A DNA stretch of 64,000 bases from Laburnicola sp. R22_1 (taxonomy: Eukaryota > Ascomycota > Dothideomycetes > Pleosporales > Didymosphaeriaceae), in the NCBI GenBank assembly GCA_014281115.1, contig JACONQ010000006.1, positions 2,852,001 to 2,916,000 on the forward strand, in the 5' to 3' direction. The stretch's first letter is position 1, and every line of letters begins with the position of its first letter. Both the position numbers and the translations under genes were made by a program. Positions 45,500 to 57,291 of this stretch are shown piece by piece. The notes beneath the pieces are model-generated. The model saw nothing but the letters and a program-made list of their open reading frames with translations, did not search any database and was not told where the DNA came from.

Positions 45500-48400
45500 A
45501 ATTAAAGTAATATACTAAAGTAGAAACTATGCTCTTAGCCTTCTTCTCAATAATAGTAATAACACTAGTAACTAGTAAAGCACTAATAGAGTGCTAATAT
45601 CTTTAACTTTCTAATCTAGAGTTATTCTCTAAAAGCTATTAGGATTACTAATGTTAAAAATATATAATAAAGGCTAAAATTTATAAGAATTACCTTCTTC
45701 TAGGAAATATAGTTAATTATATTATAAGTAGACCAATAGGTAAGGTAGTAGATATTGTACTAGCCTTTATAAAGAAAGAAACCTATTCTAAAAATAAATT
45801 TTAGGTTTTTCTAGATGTAAGCTTCTATAATAAGTTAGCAGAAAAGTAAGTATAGAATAAACTATTTCTTAGCTAGTAGGGTAAAACTTTACTAGCTAAG
45901 TTTAATGCTAACTTTATACGCCTAGCTACTAAAGCTAATAAAGATAATTAGAAGAATCTAAAGAATATTTACGAGAGAGTCTTTCGTATAAATTTATAGG
46001 ATAGGCTAATTATACTAAAGATTTCTAAGAATTAGAACTATATAATACTTATAAATAGAGTTAATAGTATTAAAGAAAATATTTACTATATAAAGTTATT
46101 AAAGCCTTTTTATATAATAGCCTCCTTTTCTATTAAGTCTATAAATACTATAGATTAGAAACTTATATATTTTAGCATTATAAAGACTATTAAAGTAAAC
46201 TCTTTAAAAACTAAAAAACGCGCTAAATAGGTCTCTAAGAAGAAGTTAGAAAAGCGCTATAAAGAAGGAGCATACTTCTACTATAGTAAAAAGGGCTATA
46301 GTATTTAAAACTATTACCTCTAAGCTACTATACCCTTAACCTAATCGAGGTTAGGTAATACCTAGAAGATAAATAATAGTAATAAGGACGTTAATAGCTT
46401 AGTAGAGTTAGAAAACTAATTTCTCCCCCTAAAAGTTATTAGAAAAAAGAAATAAAGCTAGTTATAAAGAAACTAAAGAAGAACTTTAGTATATATAGAA
46501 AAGTATAGCTAGATTTAATACTAATTACTATAAGTACTTTTAATAATAATATTACTTTTATATATACTATACTTAACTTAAGGTGTTTAACTATTAGCTT
46601 TATATTTAAGAAGTTTACTAAAAAAGCTAACCTATAATATATTAGTTTAAATAATTCTTATTAAGTAATAGAATTTATAGAAGTGACCTTCTTAGTTTAT
46701 AAAACCACTTATATAGAAATAGATATTAAGAGGCATATTAAAATAATATAGGCATATATTAATAAAAGGAGTAAGACTATAAACTAGTCCTTAGTTTACT
46801 ATAGTAGAAGAAGAATGCTATATTAGTAGTCCTAGGAAAATAGTCTATATATATAGAATCCTTCTATATAAGAATTAGAGATAAGTAGAGAACATAAACT
46901 CCTACTTTATATTAAGAGATCTCTACTATATTATTTATAATCCTAAATAGAAGAAAAAAAAAGAATAGGTTAATAGTCTTCATTACCTCCTTTAAGAATA
47001 TCTAGAAGGTCCTAGCCCTAAAGGCTAAGGTAGACCTAAGAGACTACCTCCCTAAGTGACTCCTAGACTAGGTAGAAATTTTCTTAAGGGAGTAAGCTAA
47101 TAAACTTCTTCTATTATAAGGCCTTAGAATTAACTACTTAATCCCCCTTATTAAAAAGAATAGAGAGACCCTAGAGATTCCCTTTAAGCCTCTTTAGAGT
47201 ATATTAAAGAAGGAACTGCTAGTTCTTTATAAGAAACTAATAGAGTACCTTAATTATAGCTTTATTTAGGTAAGTAAGTCTAGCGCTACAATACTAGTAT
47301 TATTTATAAAAAAACCTAGAAGAGGTTTATAATTTTATATAGACTACTAAGTATTAAATACTCTATTAAAGAAACACTACTATCCTCTCTCCTTTATTAG
47401 AGAGATATAATAGCTTCTTACTAAGACTATATAGCTAACAAAATTAAATATAATTTAGGCCTTTTATAGGTTAAAAATAGTAAAAATAAGAAATAGAAAA
47501 TAGTTTTCTAAACCTAATTTAGGCTATATAAGTAGTTAGTAGTCTCCTTTAGACTAGCTAATATACTAAGTACCTTCTAGAGATATATTAACTATATTCT
47601 AAGAAAGTACTTAGATAACTTCTACTTTACCTATATAAATAACGTCTTTATTTTCCAGTAGATTTCTAAAGGACTATTAGAACAAAGTATAATAGGTAGT
47701 AAAAAGGTTAGATAAAATAAGGCTACACTTAGATATTAAGAAGTATAAGTTTATAATTACTAAAACTAAGTATTTTAAATTTATTATAAAGTGTAAAAAG
47801 AGATTTCGTATAGACCTAAAAAGATTAAGGCTATTTAGAACTAGGTCTCTTCTACTAATATAAAGGGTATTTAGAGCTTTTTAGAATTTACTAACTTTTA
47901 CTAAAGATTTATAAAGAACTTTTTAGAAGTAGTATTTTTATTAATAAAGTTAACTAAAAAGAAAACTTTCTTTTATAGAGGTTACAATAATAGTAGGCCT
48001 TTAACTTTCTAAAGACAGTATTTTACACTAAGCCTACGCTAGTTTACTTTAATTCTAAAAAGAAAAGAATATTAAAGGCTAACCTTTTAGCTTAGGCTTT
48101 TAGTGTCTACTTTTATAATTTAATATAGATAGAGTTTTTAGACTAATTGCCTACTTCTTTGCTAAATATACTTCTATAAAGATAAACTATATAATTTATA
48201 ATAAGAAAATACTTATAGTAATTAAGATAACTAAGAAGTAGTATAATATACTTTAGGCTGTTCTTTACACGCTTATATACACTAGTTATAAGAACTTTAT
48301 ATACTTTATAAAGTTTAGAAGATTAAATAAGAGGTATATATACTAGACTACTACTTTTAGTAAATATAATATAATATTTTAGTATAAACTAAGAACTATT

Positions 48401-49460
48401 AACTTAAGGGCAAACGTCCTTTTATAACACTAGTAAGATATACCTATAGACGCTAAAGATAACTATATTAAGTTCTATAAAATCTAACTTCTTAAGAAGG
48501 TTTCTTTAAAGAATAGAAATATGGGACTTTAGATATCTATAGCCCTAGTAATATAAGTTCTACCTAAAAGACTTAACCCCTTTAAAAAGAAGAGAGTAGA
48601 GCTAAATATAAAGAATACTAGTTTTCTTCTTTTTACTTATTAGAAGAGTTTCCTCTTAAACCTAAAACGCACCCCCTAGTAGACTTAGACTTAGATAAAC
48701 TATAGTTCTATAGCTTAGAAAAGAATTTTATACTAAAGGAAGTAAAAACGTATATTCTTTATTATAGGTGCACCTTTTTTCTTTTCTAAACCTAAAGGTT
48801 GCTATATAAATGTATAATATTAATAATACTAGTTACTTCTAGCACTAAAAATAAAGATAGATTTTAGACTAGCAACCTCTATAGATAATACTACTTACTA
48901 TAGTCTATAACTTCTCTATATCTAAGTATTTAGAAAGAGAGATTACCTATAAAATAGTTACTAAATTCTACTTCTTTTTAGAAATATTAGACTTTATTTA
49001 TAAATTTATTAAGAACTATAATATATATAAAAAAACTAATCTATAAAGAAATATAAAATAAGAGTTACTAAAACCTCTTTTTCTTCCTAACTAGATATAG
49101 AAGAAGATTTCTATAGACTTTATTATTAAGCTTCTTATTCGTAAGAGGAATATAAATATAATAGTAGTGTGTAATAGGCTGGAGAAAGAAATAGTTTTAG
49201 TTCCCCTACTAGACTTAAAGGTAGAAACTATAGTAAAGGCCTTGTTTATTATATTATAGCCTACTATTAGCTTTTTAACACTATAACTTCTAACTATAGA
49301 GGTTAATTTATAAGCGACTTTTAGAGATATTTATATAAAAGAATAAAAATCTAAAGAAGATTATTCTTCTCTAAGCACTTAGAGACTAATAGCACTATAG
49401 AATATATAAACTTTATAATTAAGGCCTACCTTTACACTTTTATATAATAGGATTAAAATT
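45500..49460 (+). pseudogene. Gypsy-type gag-pol relic (5' part)
   Basis: At 46273-46314 the frame reads Tyr-F-Y-Tyr-S-K-K-G-Tyr-S-I-stop-N-Tyr, a CCHC knuckle with Cys and His mutated. The reverse transcriptase has DYQVLNTLLKKHYYPLP-like spacing near 47340 and YINNVFIF (47632 onward) in place of YIDDVLIF, in the same frame as the knuckle. Integrase reads ISIDFIIK with the first catalytic Asp kept at 49116-49118, but in another frame, so at least one indel lies between. Several stops fit CAG or TGG loss. Confidence 0.65.
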
Positions 49461-49469
49461 CTTTCTCGT

Positions 49470-50720
49470 AGTTAATCTGTAATATTACGTAATTTCGGGC
49501 CGGCTATTTAACTAACCACTATATTACATAATTAATAATTTCTTTAATAATATTTTTTACTGCAATAATAATAACAATAATTATAATAGTAACTAACCTA
49601 ACTATTTTATTCACTCTCTCCTATAGTAGATTTCCTCTCGCAACTAGTAAGCTATATTCTGCCCCCCTAGAATCTCGCCACTACCCATCTCCCCCATGCT
49701 CTCGCCGCTACTACTTACCCTTACTCTTATTGCTTAGTTGTAGTCCCCCGCCTTAATAGCATTCTAAATAATCGCTATTATATCTATAAGCTTTTTACGC
49801 CATAGCTGCGCTTTTAAACTCCTATAGTTCCTAAGAAACTATCGCTTACTATCTAGCAGCCACCCTATACCTTTACTTTGCCAGTCCTTATCTTTAAGCT
49901 TCTTTAGTAACGCCTCTACTTTGTCTTATTATTATAGTACAAACGCCTAACCTAACCCTCTATCTAGATACTAAAGAAGTGCTTTATACTCTAGAATCTA
50001 GAGTTGTAAAACTAGCCAATAGGGCCTAAATAGCTAGGGCTAGGTGTTATTAAAGATATTAAGATTAAGAGGCCTCTTTAATAGCCCTACTTACTATACA
50101 ACATCGCTAAATCTCTAGGAATTATTTTTAACTTTGCCTAGCCAATCCTTTATATACTTTTAGAATTCTACTATAGTTATACTACTTTATATAAAAGAAG
50201 TAGTATAGTTAGACTACTAGAATATTATTATATCGCTAGATATAATAGATAAAGAGCTAAATTTAAAAGATAGTAGTGGTAGTTATATATTAAAGATAAA
50301 GATTTAGTATACTAGGCATTACTAATATTATAAAAGGCAGACTTTATATGCTATATATATGGCGAATTATAGTTACGCTACTACTAGATTGCGAACACAA
50401 TAACTAAACTATAGTTAATCGTTTTATTACCTATACTACTTCTATAGTTATAACTTTATAGTTTACTACGGCTCTCTAATAGTTTACTAGTTAAGAGATA
50501 ATATATAACTTAGTTATACTAGATAGTATTCTATTTATTAACTACTATTAATAATACTGCCATAAAGAAAGTTAATAATAAAATTATTATTATTTTGTAT
50601 ATATTTTATTACTACTACTATATACTATATACTAAGTTTTAGTGTCTTTTATTTTACTCCTCTTTATATATAGTGCAAACTTAACCTTAGTTAGAATCTC
50701 TATATAATAAAGATATTTAA
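49470..50720 (-). mobile_element. Copia-like fragment inserted in the second gypsy element
   Basis: 49860-50170 and 50210-50705 match 17270-17560 and 18770-19265 in the same order, but the 1.2 kb between them in the other copy is missing here. The LTR start (TGTGGAGATTC-type, minus strand) is near 50703. 49470-49760 is unusually GC-rich for this arm (TTCGGGCCGGC, CCCCCATGCTCTCGCCG) and less mutated. Gypsy integrase sequence is present on both sides, which shows nesting. Confidence 0.55.
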
Positions 50721-50849
50721 TAATAACATTAAAAGAATTAAACTATATACTACTCTATAGCGCAAATAGCTATTAATAGGCAAGAAGCTACTTCTACTAA
50801 AGTAGCACTATTTTTCCTCTAGTATAGGTATAATATAAATCTAGCTAAG

Positions 50850-51320
50850 CTAGACGTAGAGATAAAAGCTATTAATTATTACTAGTAGAATTCATAGCTA
50901 GTAAAGACTATTAAAGCTTTGCTATAAAAGTTCTAAAAAGTTTTTATATTTATTTAAGCTAAAATAGCTAAGTTTTAATAAAAGTAAGAATAGTAAGCAA
51001 ACTAGCGCTAAAGAGACACTTTAGTATTAAAGGAAAGAGATAAAGTTTAGCTCTAGTATAGGTACTACTTATCTAACTTCTAATCTAATAAAATATTAAA
51101 CTAGAAAAATATAAAGTTTATAGTTATATAAGTAGTAGACTTCTATAATATAGAACTAGATATTTTACTTAGAGTCTATCTAGTATTCTTAGTAAATTAT
51201 TTCTACTAGGCTAAAGAAGATTCTCGTTCTAGCTAGATTGTAAGTAATAGGAAACTAGAAACTATTATTAAAAAAAAGAAGAGGAATAGGTTATAGAAGA
51301 CATTCTAGCTAAGAAACCTA
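50850..51320 (+). pseudogene. Gypsy integrase C-terminal relic beyond the nested insertion
   Basis: The + strand reads a series such as KAINYYQQNSQLVKTIKALL and LVLKERDKVQL, which resembles the post-catalytic integrase segment (a helical stretch followed by a GDKVLL-like block). It continues the element interrupted at 49465. The assignment is by pattern and is weak in detail. Confidence 0.45.
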
Positions 51321-52559
51321 TCTAAAGAAAGAGGAGGCTATAGAGATTACTCTATTAAGTTCAGTAGTTAAATAATACTAATTTAATTTAGAAACCTATT
51401 ACAAATCTCTCTACTATAAAGGTATTAAATTATTAGAAAATACATACCTTCCTATTCTAAAATAATAATAAAAAGTTATCTATAAACTTTTATAGAAACT
51501 CTCTAAACTAATAAATATACTATAACCTTTAGTATAAAAGTTATATCTCTAGTAGAGAACTTAGAAGGTCTCTACTAAAGGGAGATTAGAATAAGTCTAG
51601 ACCTCTAGCCTTTCTAACTAATTACTTAGGGATTAGTAAGGAATAAGACTATAATCTACTTAGAAAAGTAGAAAATACTTTAATTAAAAAGACTTCGCGC
51701 ACTCTTAGTATATAGTATAACACTATAAGAAAAAGTAGTAAGTGTACTAATGAATATAGTAAATTAAGGAAAGTAATAAGACTAGTTTGGCGACTATGTA
51801 GAAACACTATTTATAAGTATGTACAAATTGGCATAGGAAATACTTAAGAAAGTATAATAAACTATTTAGGAGCGTTAGCTCTAATATAAGTAGGTAGAAA
51901 GAGGAAGAACTATCCTCCCTATAATAAAACAATATAGATTCTAAGTAATAGAAAGTAGGGTAATTAGAAAGTAGAGAAGGAGGGCTATTTAGAGGGGAAT
52001 ATTATAAAAGGGGGAAAACAGATATAGTATAGCTAAAGAGACTAAATATTTAAAGAGCTAAGCTTATAGCTTAACTATATCTATAAAGTTATAGACTATT
52101 TAAGAAAACGCCTCTAGACCCCTATAATAGAGCTAGATGCGAGGGCAAAAGTATCCTAATATTCTAGAAAAATAAATAAAAATATTACTCCTCTTTAATA
52201 GACTTGCCTTACCTAGCGTAAAATTAAAAACTATCTTCTTAACATTCTTATAAAGAATAGTAATCTAATTAAGACTAATAGCTATAAAACTTAGAACCCT
52301 TTTAATACACTTATTACAAAGCAATAGGAATTATAGAGGCGAGAGCCACATAATTACGCCAGAGGAGTAATTAGGCAGGGCAACACTATAGAAAGAGAAT
52401 AGAATAATATATAGAGTAGCTTATGTAAGCGATCACATAATAGTAATTAAGGTAATTAAGACTTGGCAGCACGCTAAGACCTTAAGTAGACAGATTGTAA
52501 TTAAGTTAATTAAGGCGATTAAGAATAGGGGAAGCTTAAGCACCTTAAGCAGCTTAAGT

Positions 52560-52830
52560 AGGGTAATAGAGATTAGGACTATATAGATTAGGAGGATCTT
52601 CTTAGTTTTAAATCTTAGTAGTTAATTCTTCTCTTATAGTACTATCTCTTATATAGATTAGTCCTAGTTATTCTATCTTATTTAGAATTAAAAGAGCCTT
52701 ATATAAGACTATTAACATCTTACTTAATTTCTTCTAAAGCCTCTAACGTAGACACCTTGGTTTACCTTATCTCTCCTAATTCGAATTAGGATAAGATACG
52801 TAACTCCGTATTAAGAACACTTTAGAAGAG
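52560..52830 (+). repeat. LTR-like sequence related to 44310-44560
   Basis: Shared blocks include AAGACTATTAACATCTTACTTAA and AATTAGGATAAGATACGTAA. It is roughly collinear with the 3' part of the gypsy LTR at 44079-44507 and 50 bp beyond it. Probably the 3' LTR of the second gypsy-type element. Confidence 0.55.
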
Positions 52831-55427
52831 TAGTAATCTTATAACTTTCTAATATTTTACTAAAGTAAATAGTCTCTATAATATCTAGGATAAGCTTAAC
52901 TAGATTCTTATAGAAAGGCTTAAGAATAGGCAAATTAAAAGGGGCGAGCAGCTATAGTATAACATTAGCTAAGAAAGATAACTTTAAAATTTAGAACTTA
53001 TAGTAAGTTTATTAGAAAAAGGTTAGAGGAAAGTATAAGTATTCTACTAAACTATAAGAATTTAATATAGAAGCTCTATATTCTATCTAGAATATTTAGT
53101 ATTAGTGTTATTTACTTCTTAGATCTTAAATTAAGCACTTTAAATAGTAAAGCTATACTTATAGATAAAGATATTAAAATAAGCTTACTAAAAATTAATA
53201 TAAGGCTTACTACTATAACTCTTACTATAGAGAATATATTCTAGAATAAGGTTAGTAAACTTAGTTTTAGTAAAGTTTTCTTATAAGCTATTCTAAATCT
53301 AGAATATAAACTAGTAAGAAAAAGTTTACTAGAGAATTATTATATCTTACCTAAGCACTTACTAAAGTAGAGAATATACGTCTTATAGTTATACTTTTTT
53401 ATAAGCTTTTATATATAAAGAATAAACTACTTAAGGTAGTACTAGTAAAACCTTTTATAAAAATAGGCAGCCTTAAAAATAAAGTTTTTAGATATTATAT
53501 AGATAGCTTTAAGAGCCTTCTAATTATAGCTTAAGTTCTTAAAGAACTACTTCGAATTAGTAAGGAATAATATAAAAGAACTAAGGAATTAACCTTCTAA
53601 TAGTCCTTTATAGTCCTATTACGTATAAACTCCTTAAGATTCTTTATATTATAAGTATTTAGAGTAGAAAGTAAAGGCTTACTATTATAAGTAGAAGTGC
53701 TATTAGTTAAAACCTTTATAGAGGAATACTAAGCTGTAGTTAAGCTAGACTTTATATACTTACTTAGAGTTATAAGGGCTAGTATAAGGTGTTACTTAGA
53801 GACTTTGCCTATAATAGAGATTAATAATAAGAAAGATAGTAAAAATAGCACTAAAGTAGAAGGAATAATAAAAGTGTAGCGTAATATTAATAAGAAGTGT
53901 TATAGATATATTAGTAGAGTAGAGAAGAAAAGTAAAACTAAGGCAAAAATCTTTTTATTTACTTTAGCTAGAGCAAACAATACTAGTATAAATTTTTAAC
54001 TAAAATAGGTAGCTACGCTATAAAAACTAAGAGATATAAATATAAATATATTAAATATAATAACTAGGTTGCCCTACTAAAGGTAAAAGGATAGAAGTCT
54101 AGTATTTTCTATAGCTAAAGTATACTTAGAACTTTATAAAGGCTTAGAGCACTATTACTAGTATACATAGTATTAGATATATTCTTAAGACTTTAGGTGC
54201 GTAGAAAGAAAATCTATATTACTACTATAAAGAGTATAAAATATAACGCTAGAATTTTTTAGAGAGAAAGAGTATATATAAGCGGCTAAGCGCCCTTTTA
54301 CTAGTTACTTAGTCTACTATCTTAGAGTTCTAAGTTTATACTTTTACTAAGCTAGAAGTATATAAGTCTATAGCTAAAGTTATCTTTAAACTCTATTAAA
54401 TTTATAAGTTTACTTAGGCAACTCTAACCTTTTAGTCTAAAGCTTCTTATACTAGAGGCGCTGCGGCGCTATCTATAAAGATTTTATATAAGTAATACTT
54501 TTACTCTCTCTATAATACGCTCTATCTTACTTACTAAGCACGCTAGCTTATACTTATAAAATACCTAGATCTACTAAATTTAGATACTTACCGCGCCTAA
54601 CTATTAATCTCTTAGATATTTATTTTTATTTTTTCTTTCTAATAGATGCCACGTATAAACTACTCTAACACTTAGAAAATCTAGACACTAGATTACTCTA
54701 GCGCTAACCTTACTAAGTAGCTCAATTTAGTCTACTCTAATTTTTTGCTACTCTTCCTTACTAAGTAGCCTTATACACTCTACCCTAATCTTTTACTACT
54801 TTATCTTACTAAGTAGCCTTATACACTCTACTTTAATCTTTTACTATTTTAGATCTTAGTTAAGCTTATATTTAAACTAGGGTAGTACTAGTTATAGGAA
54901 CTTACTCTCTTTACTATAACTATTCTAGTTCTTACCTACTACCTATTAAGTATTTAGTTAGGCAACTAATTACTAGACTATTACTATTACCTAGCTACCT
55001 TTTAGTTTAGCTTATTAATAAAATATAGTTAAATATTTTTATTCTAATCCTACTTCTACTTTAAACTTACTAGTAGTTAGTCTCTAAATCTAATAACTCT
55101 ATATTATTATCTCTTAAAAGTTCTAAAATTAATATATATTAGGCAACCCTAATAACTTTTTCTAATAATAGAGACTCTAAAGTAGAGTCTAAGCCTAATT
55201 TCTTTAGATAACTACTCCTTACCACTATTTTCTAGCTATTACTAAAATAGCTAGATAAGCTAAAAGACGTCTAACCTAGTAAGGACTATAGTAATTACAC
55301 TAAAGAAGAGACGCTTAATAAGAATAATATTTATAAACTTAGTATTACTTACTATAATAATAGCCTAGAAGATAATAACACTACCTATTATAGTTATATT
55401 ATAAAAGTTTCTAAGCCCTATAATGTA
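52831..55427. repeat. RIP-degraded DNA with a repeated block and a small tandem repeat
   Basis: 54280-54450 is a direct copy of 44715-44880 (shared GTTACTTAG, GCTAAAGTTATCTTTAAACT and AACTCTAACCTTTTAGTCTAAAG). 54711-54850 holds about three units of a 48-bp repeat around CTTACTAAGTAGCCTTATAC. No gene is visible in the remainder. Confidence 0.55.
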
Positions 55428-57289
55428 CTCTATAAGCGAGCGACTTACCTAACTAAGCGACTTACTTTTGCCAAGACTCTACTAAAACGTACTACTAGCA
55501 ATAGTATAACGCGATGCCTTAATAATATAATAAACTACTAGTGTTAAACAAAGCTTATATATAGCTTATAATCTAGACTATTAAATAAGACGCGTTACTT
55601 TTATAAAGACGCGCTACCGCTATCTATAATATTTCTTAAAAGACCCTTAGCTAATAATGCGCTAGAATTGCCTTCTAACGCAACTGCCTACCTAATATAA
55701 TAAAGCTTACTATAAGAGAGAAGTAGGCGATTATATAGCATATACTTAATCTAGACTTATAAGAATTTTTACTACGGCTTGCTACTATAGAGGATATAGC
55801 CAATTCTTTACTAGCTAAGCAGTAATATAACTCTATAGGCTATAACTAGGCTCTAAACTTTATTAAGCGCTAGGTAGAGCTTAAAGTTAAGTTTAATTAA
55901 AAGTACAACTATAAGAAAGCTCTCTAGAAGGATTCTAAGGTAATATAAGGCTAGTTCTAGCTTATAGAGAATATAAAGGCTAAGTATAGTATTCTAGATA
56001 AGGACACTTATAATTTTAATAAGTCTAGCTTTATAATAGGCATAATATTAACTAGAGTAGTAGTTATAGGCTCTAAGCGTTAAGGATAGCTAAAGTAGAT
56101 ATAGTAGGGCAATAGGAAGTGAATAATAGTTATTTAAGGCATTAATATATTAGGGTAGTAAATCCTACCCTTTATTATTTTTAGGAATAAGCACCACCTC
56201 TCCGCCTAGTATAAGGAGAAGGATCTACTTTATAATGAGGTTATTATAGTCTCTAAAAATAGCTAGATAATAAATAAGCTTAGTCTATAATAGCTAAAGT
56301 ACTTTAATAAGCATATTAAGAGACGTACTACTAGTAAAGTATATTTGCTTATTATTAATAGCTATAAAAGTTATAACGCGCTTAAATTCTAAAATTACTA
56401 TAAAAAGAGTAATATTATTACTCTTTATATGCCTTTATATATATTGCGCCTCTTATAGCCACTTAATATAGGTTGTTTTACGCTATTAAAGAAGGCGTAT
56501 AGGCGCTAAGCTAAGAATCTAATACGTAATTATATTACGCATATAACTAAAATTAAGTTTTTACCTTACTTTATTACTACTTTTAAGGCTTTACTTACTA
56601 AAAGTAATATTAAAGAAGGCTTTTAAGGTGCTAGCCTAGTGCTCTATAACCTAGAGGCTATAGTATTATAGCTTAATATTCGCCTATATATGCCTCTAGA
56701 ATATACTATTTGCAATAATATATAGAAGTTATAAACTCTATAAAATAGTATAGGATTTAGGTTATAATTAATACTAGTTAAGTAGGAAATTTAAAGGCAT
56801 ATAGATAGTTCCCTAACTTATATAGCTAAGGTAGTAGAAAAGCTTATTAAAGGCGCTAAGCTAATAGGGCATTCTTTAGTGTTAATAACTAAACGTAACA
56901 CTAAACTTTAAGCTACTAATAAGACTACTACGCAATATAAATTGTATAAAAAAAGTAATTATAGTAAGAAAAAGCTCTTATAGCTAAAGAGGGCTAGTGA
57001 CTAGCTACTCTAAAGAACTTTGTAGCGCGTAGTAATAGTAAAAAGGCAAAGAAAAAGGCGCGTGTTAATAGAGACAAGCTAACTTAATAGCGCTGTAAAC
57101 GCTACAATAAGCCTAGGCATAATAGAATAATGTGTAAGTAATCTATAGAAGTAGATTCTAAATAGATTAGCCTATTTAGACTATTAATAATAGTTTATAT
57201 TAACTCTATACTATTGTAAATAGTATATATTTTAGTAGGATCTTGGCAAAAGTAGGTCGTTTAATTAGGTAAGTCGCTTAGTTATAGAG
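55428..57289 (+). mobile_element. Pogo-like transposon, CCHC-transposase family, 1862 bp
   Basis: Inverted repeats of about 60 bp begin CTCTATAAGCGAGCG at 55428 and CTCTATAACTAAGCG (minus) at 57289, with TA at 55426-55427 and 57290-57291. The left end has two 17-bp units, 55439-55455 (AGCGACTTACCTAACTA) and 55456-55472 (AGCGACTTACTTTTGCC). Confidence 0.82.
55680..57150 (+). pseudogene. Pogo-like transposase relic with zinc knuckle
   Basis: NFNKSSFIIG near 56015 stands for NFDESSFxxG. LLIINSYKSYN has Asn at 56357-56359 for the second Asp. LLQPLNIGCFTLLKKAYRR-like sequence has Asn at 56465-56467 for the third, keeping 35 residues between. The C-terminal knuckle (57094-57135) reads CKRYNKPRHNRIMC, that is CCHC with one Cys changed to Tyr. 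The knuckle is in another frame from the catalytic block, so an indel also occurred. Confidence 0.72.
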
Positions 57290-57291
57290 TA

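Larger units (their letters stand above)
44560..52560 (+). mobile_element. Second gypsy-type retrotransposon, interrupted by a Copia-like piece
   Basis: Gag zinc knuckle (46273-46314), reverse transcriptase (47200-47700) and integrase (48960-49450) follow in gypsy order. The frame breaks off at about 49465, where a Copia-like fragment begins. Beyond 50720 an integrase C-terminal region resumes (about 50850-51300). An LTR-like end lies at 52560-52830. Its reverse transcriptase box differs from that of the upstream element, so this is another family or lineage. Confidence 0.6.
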
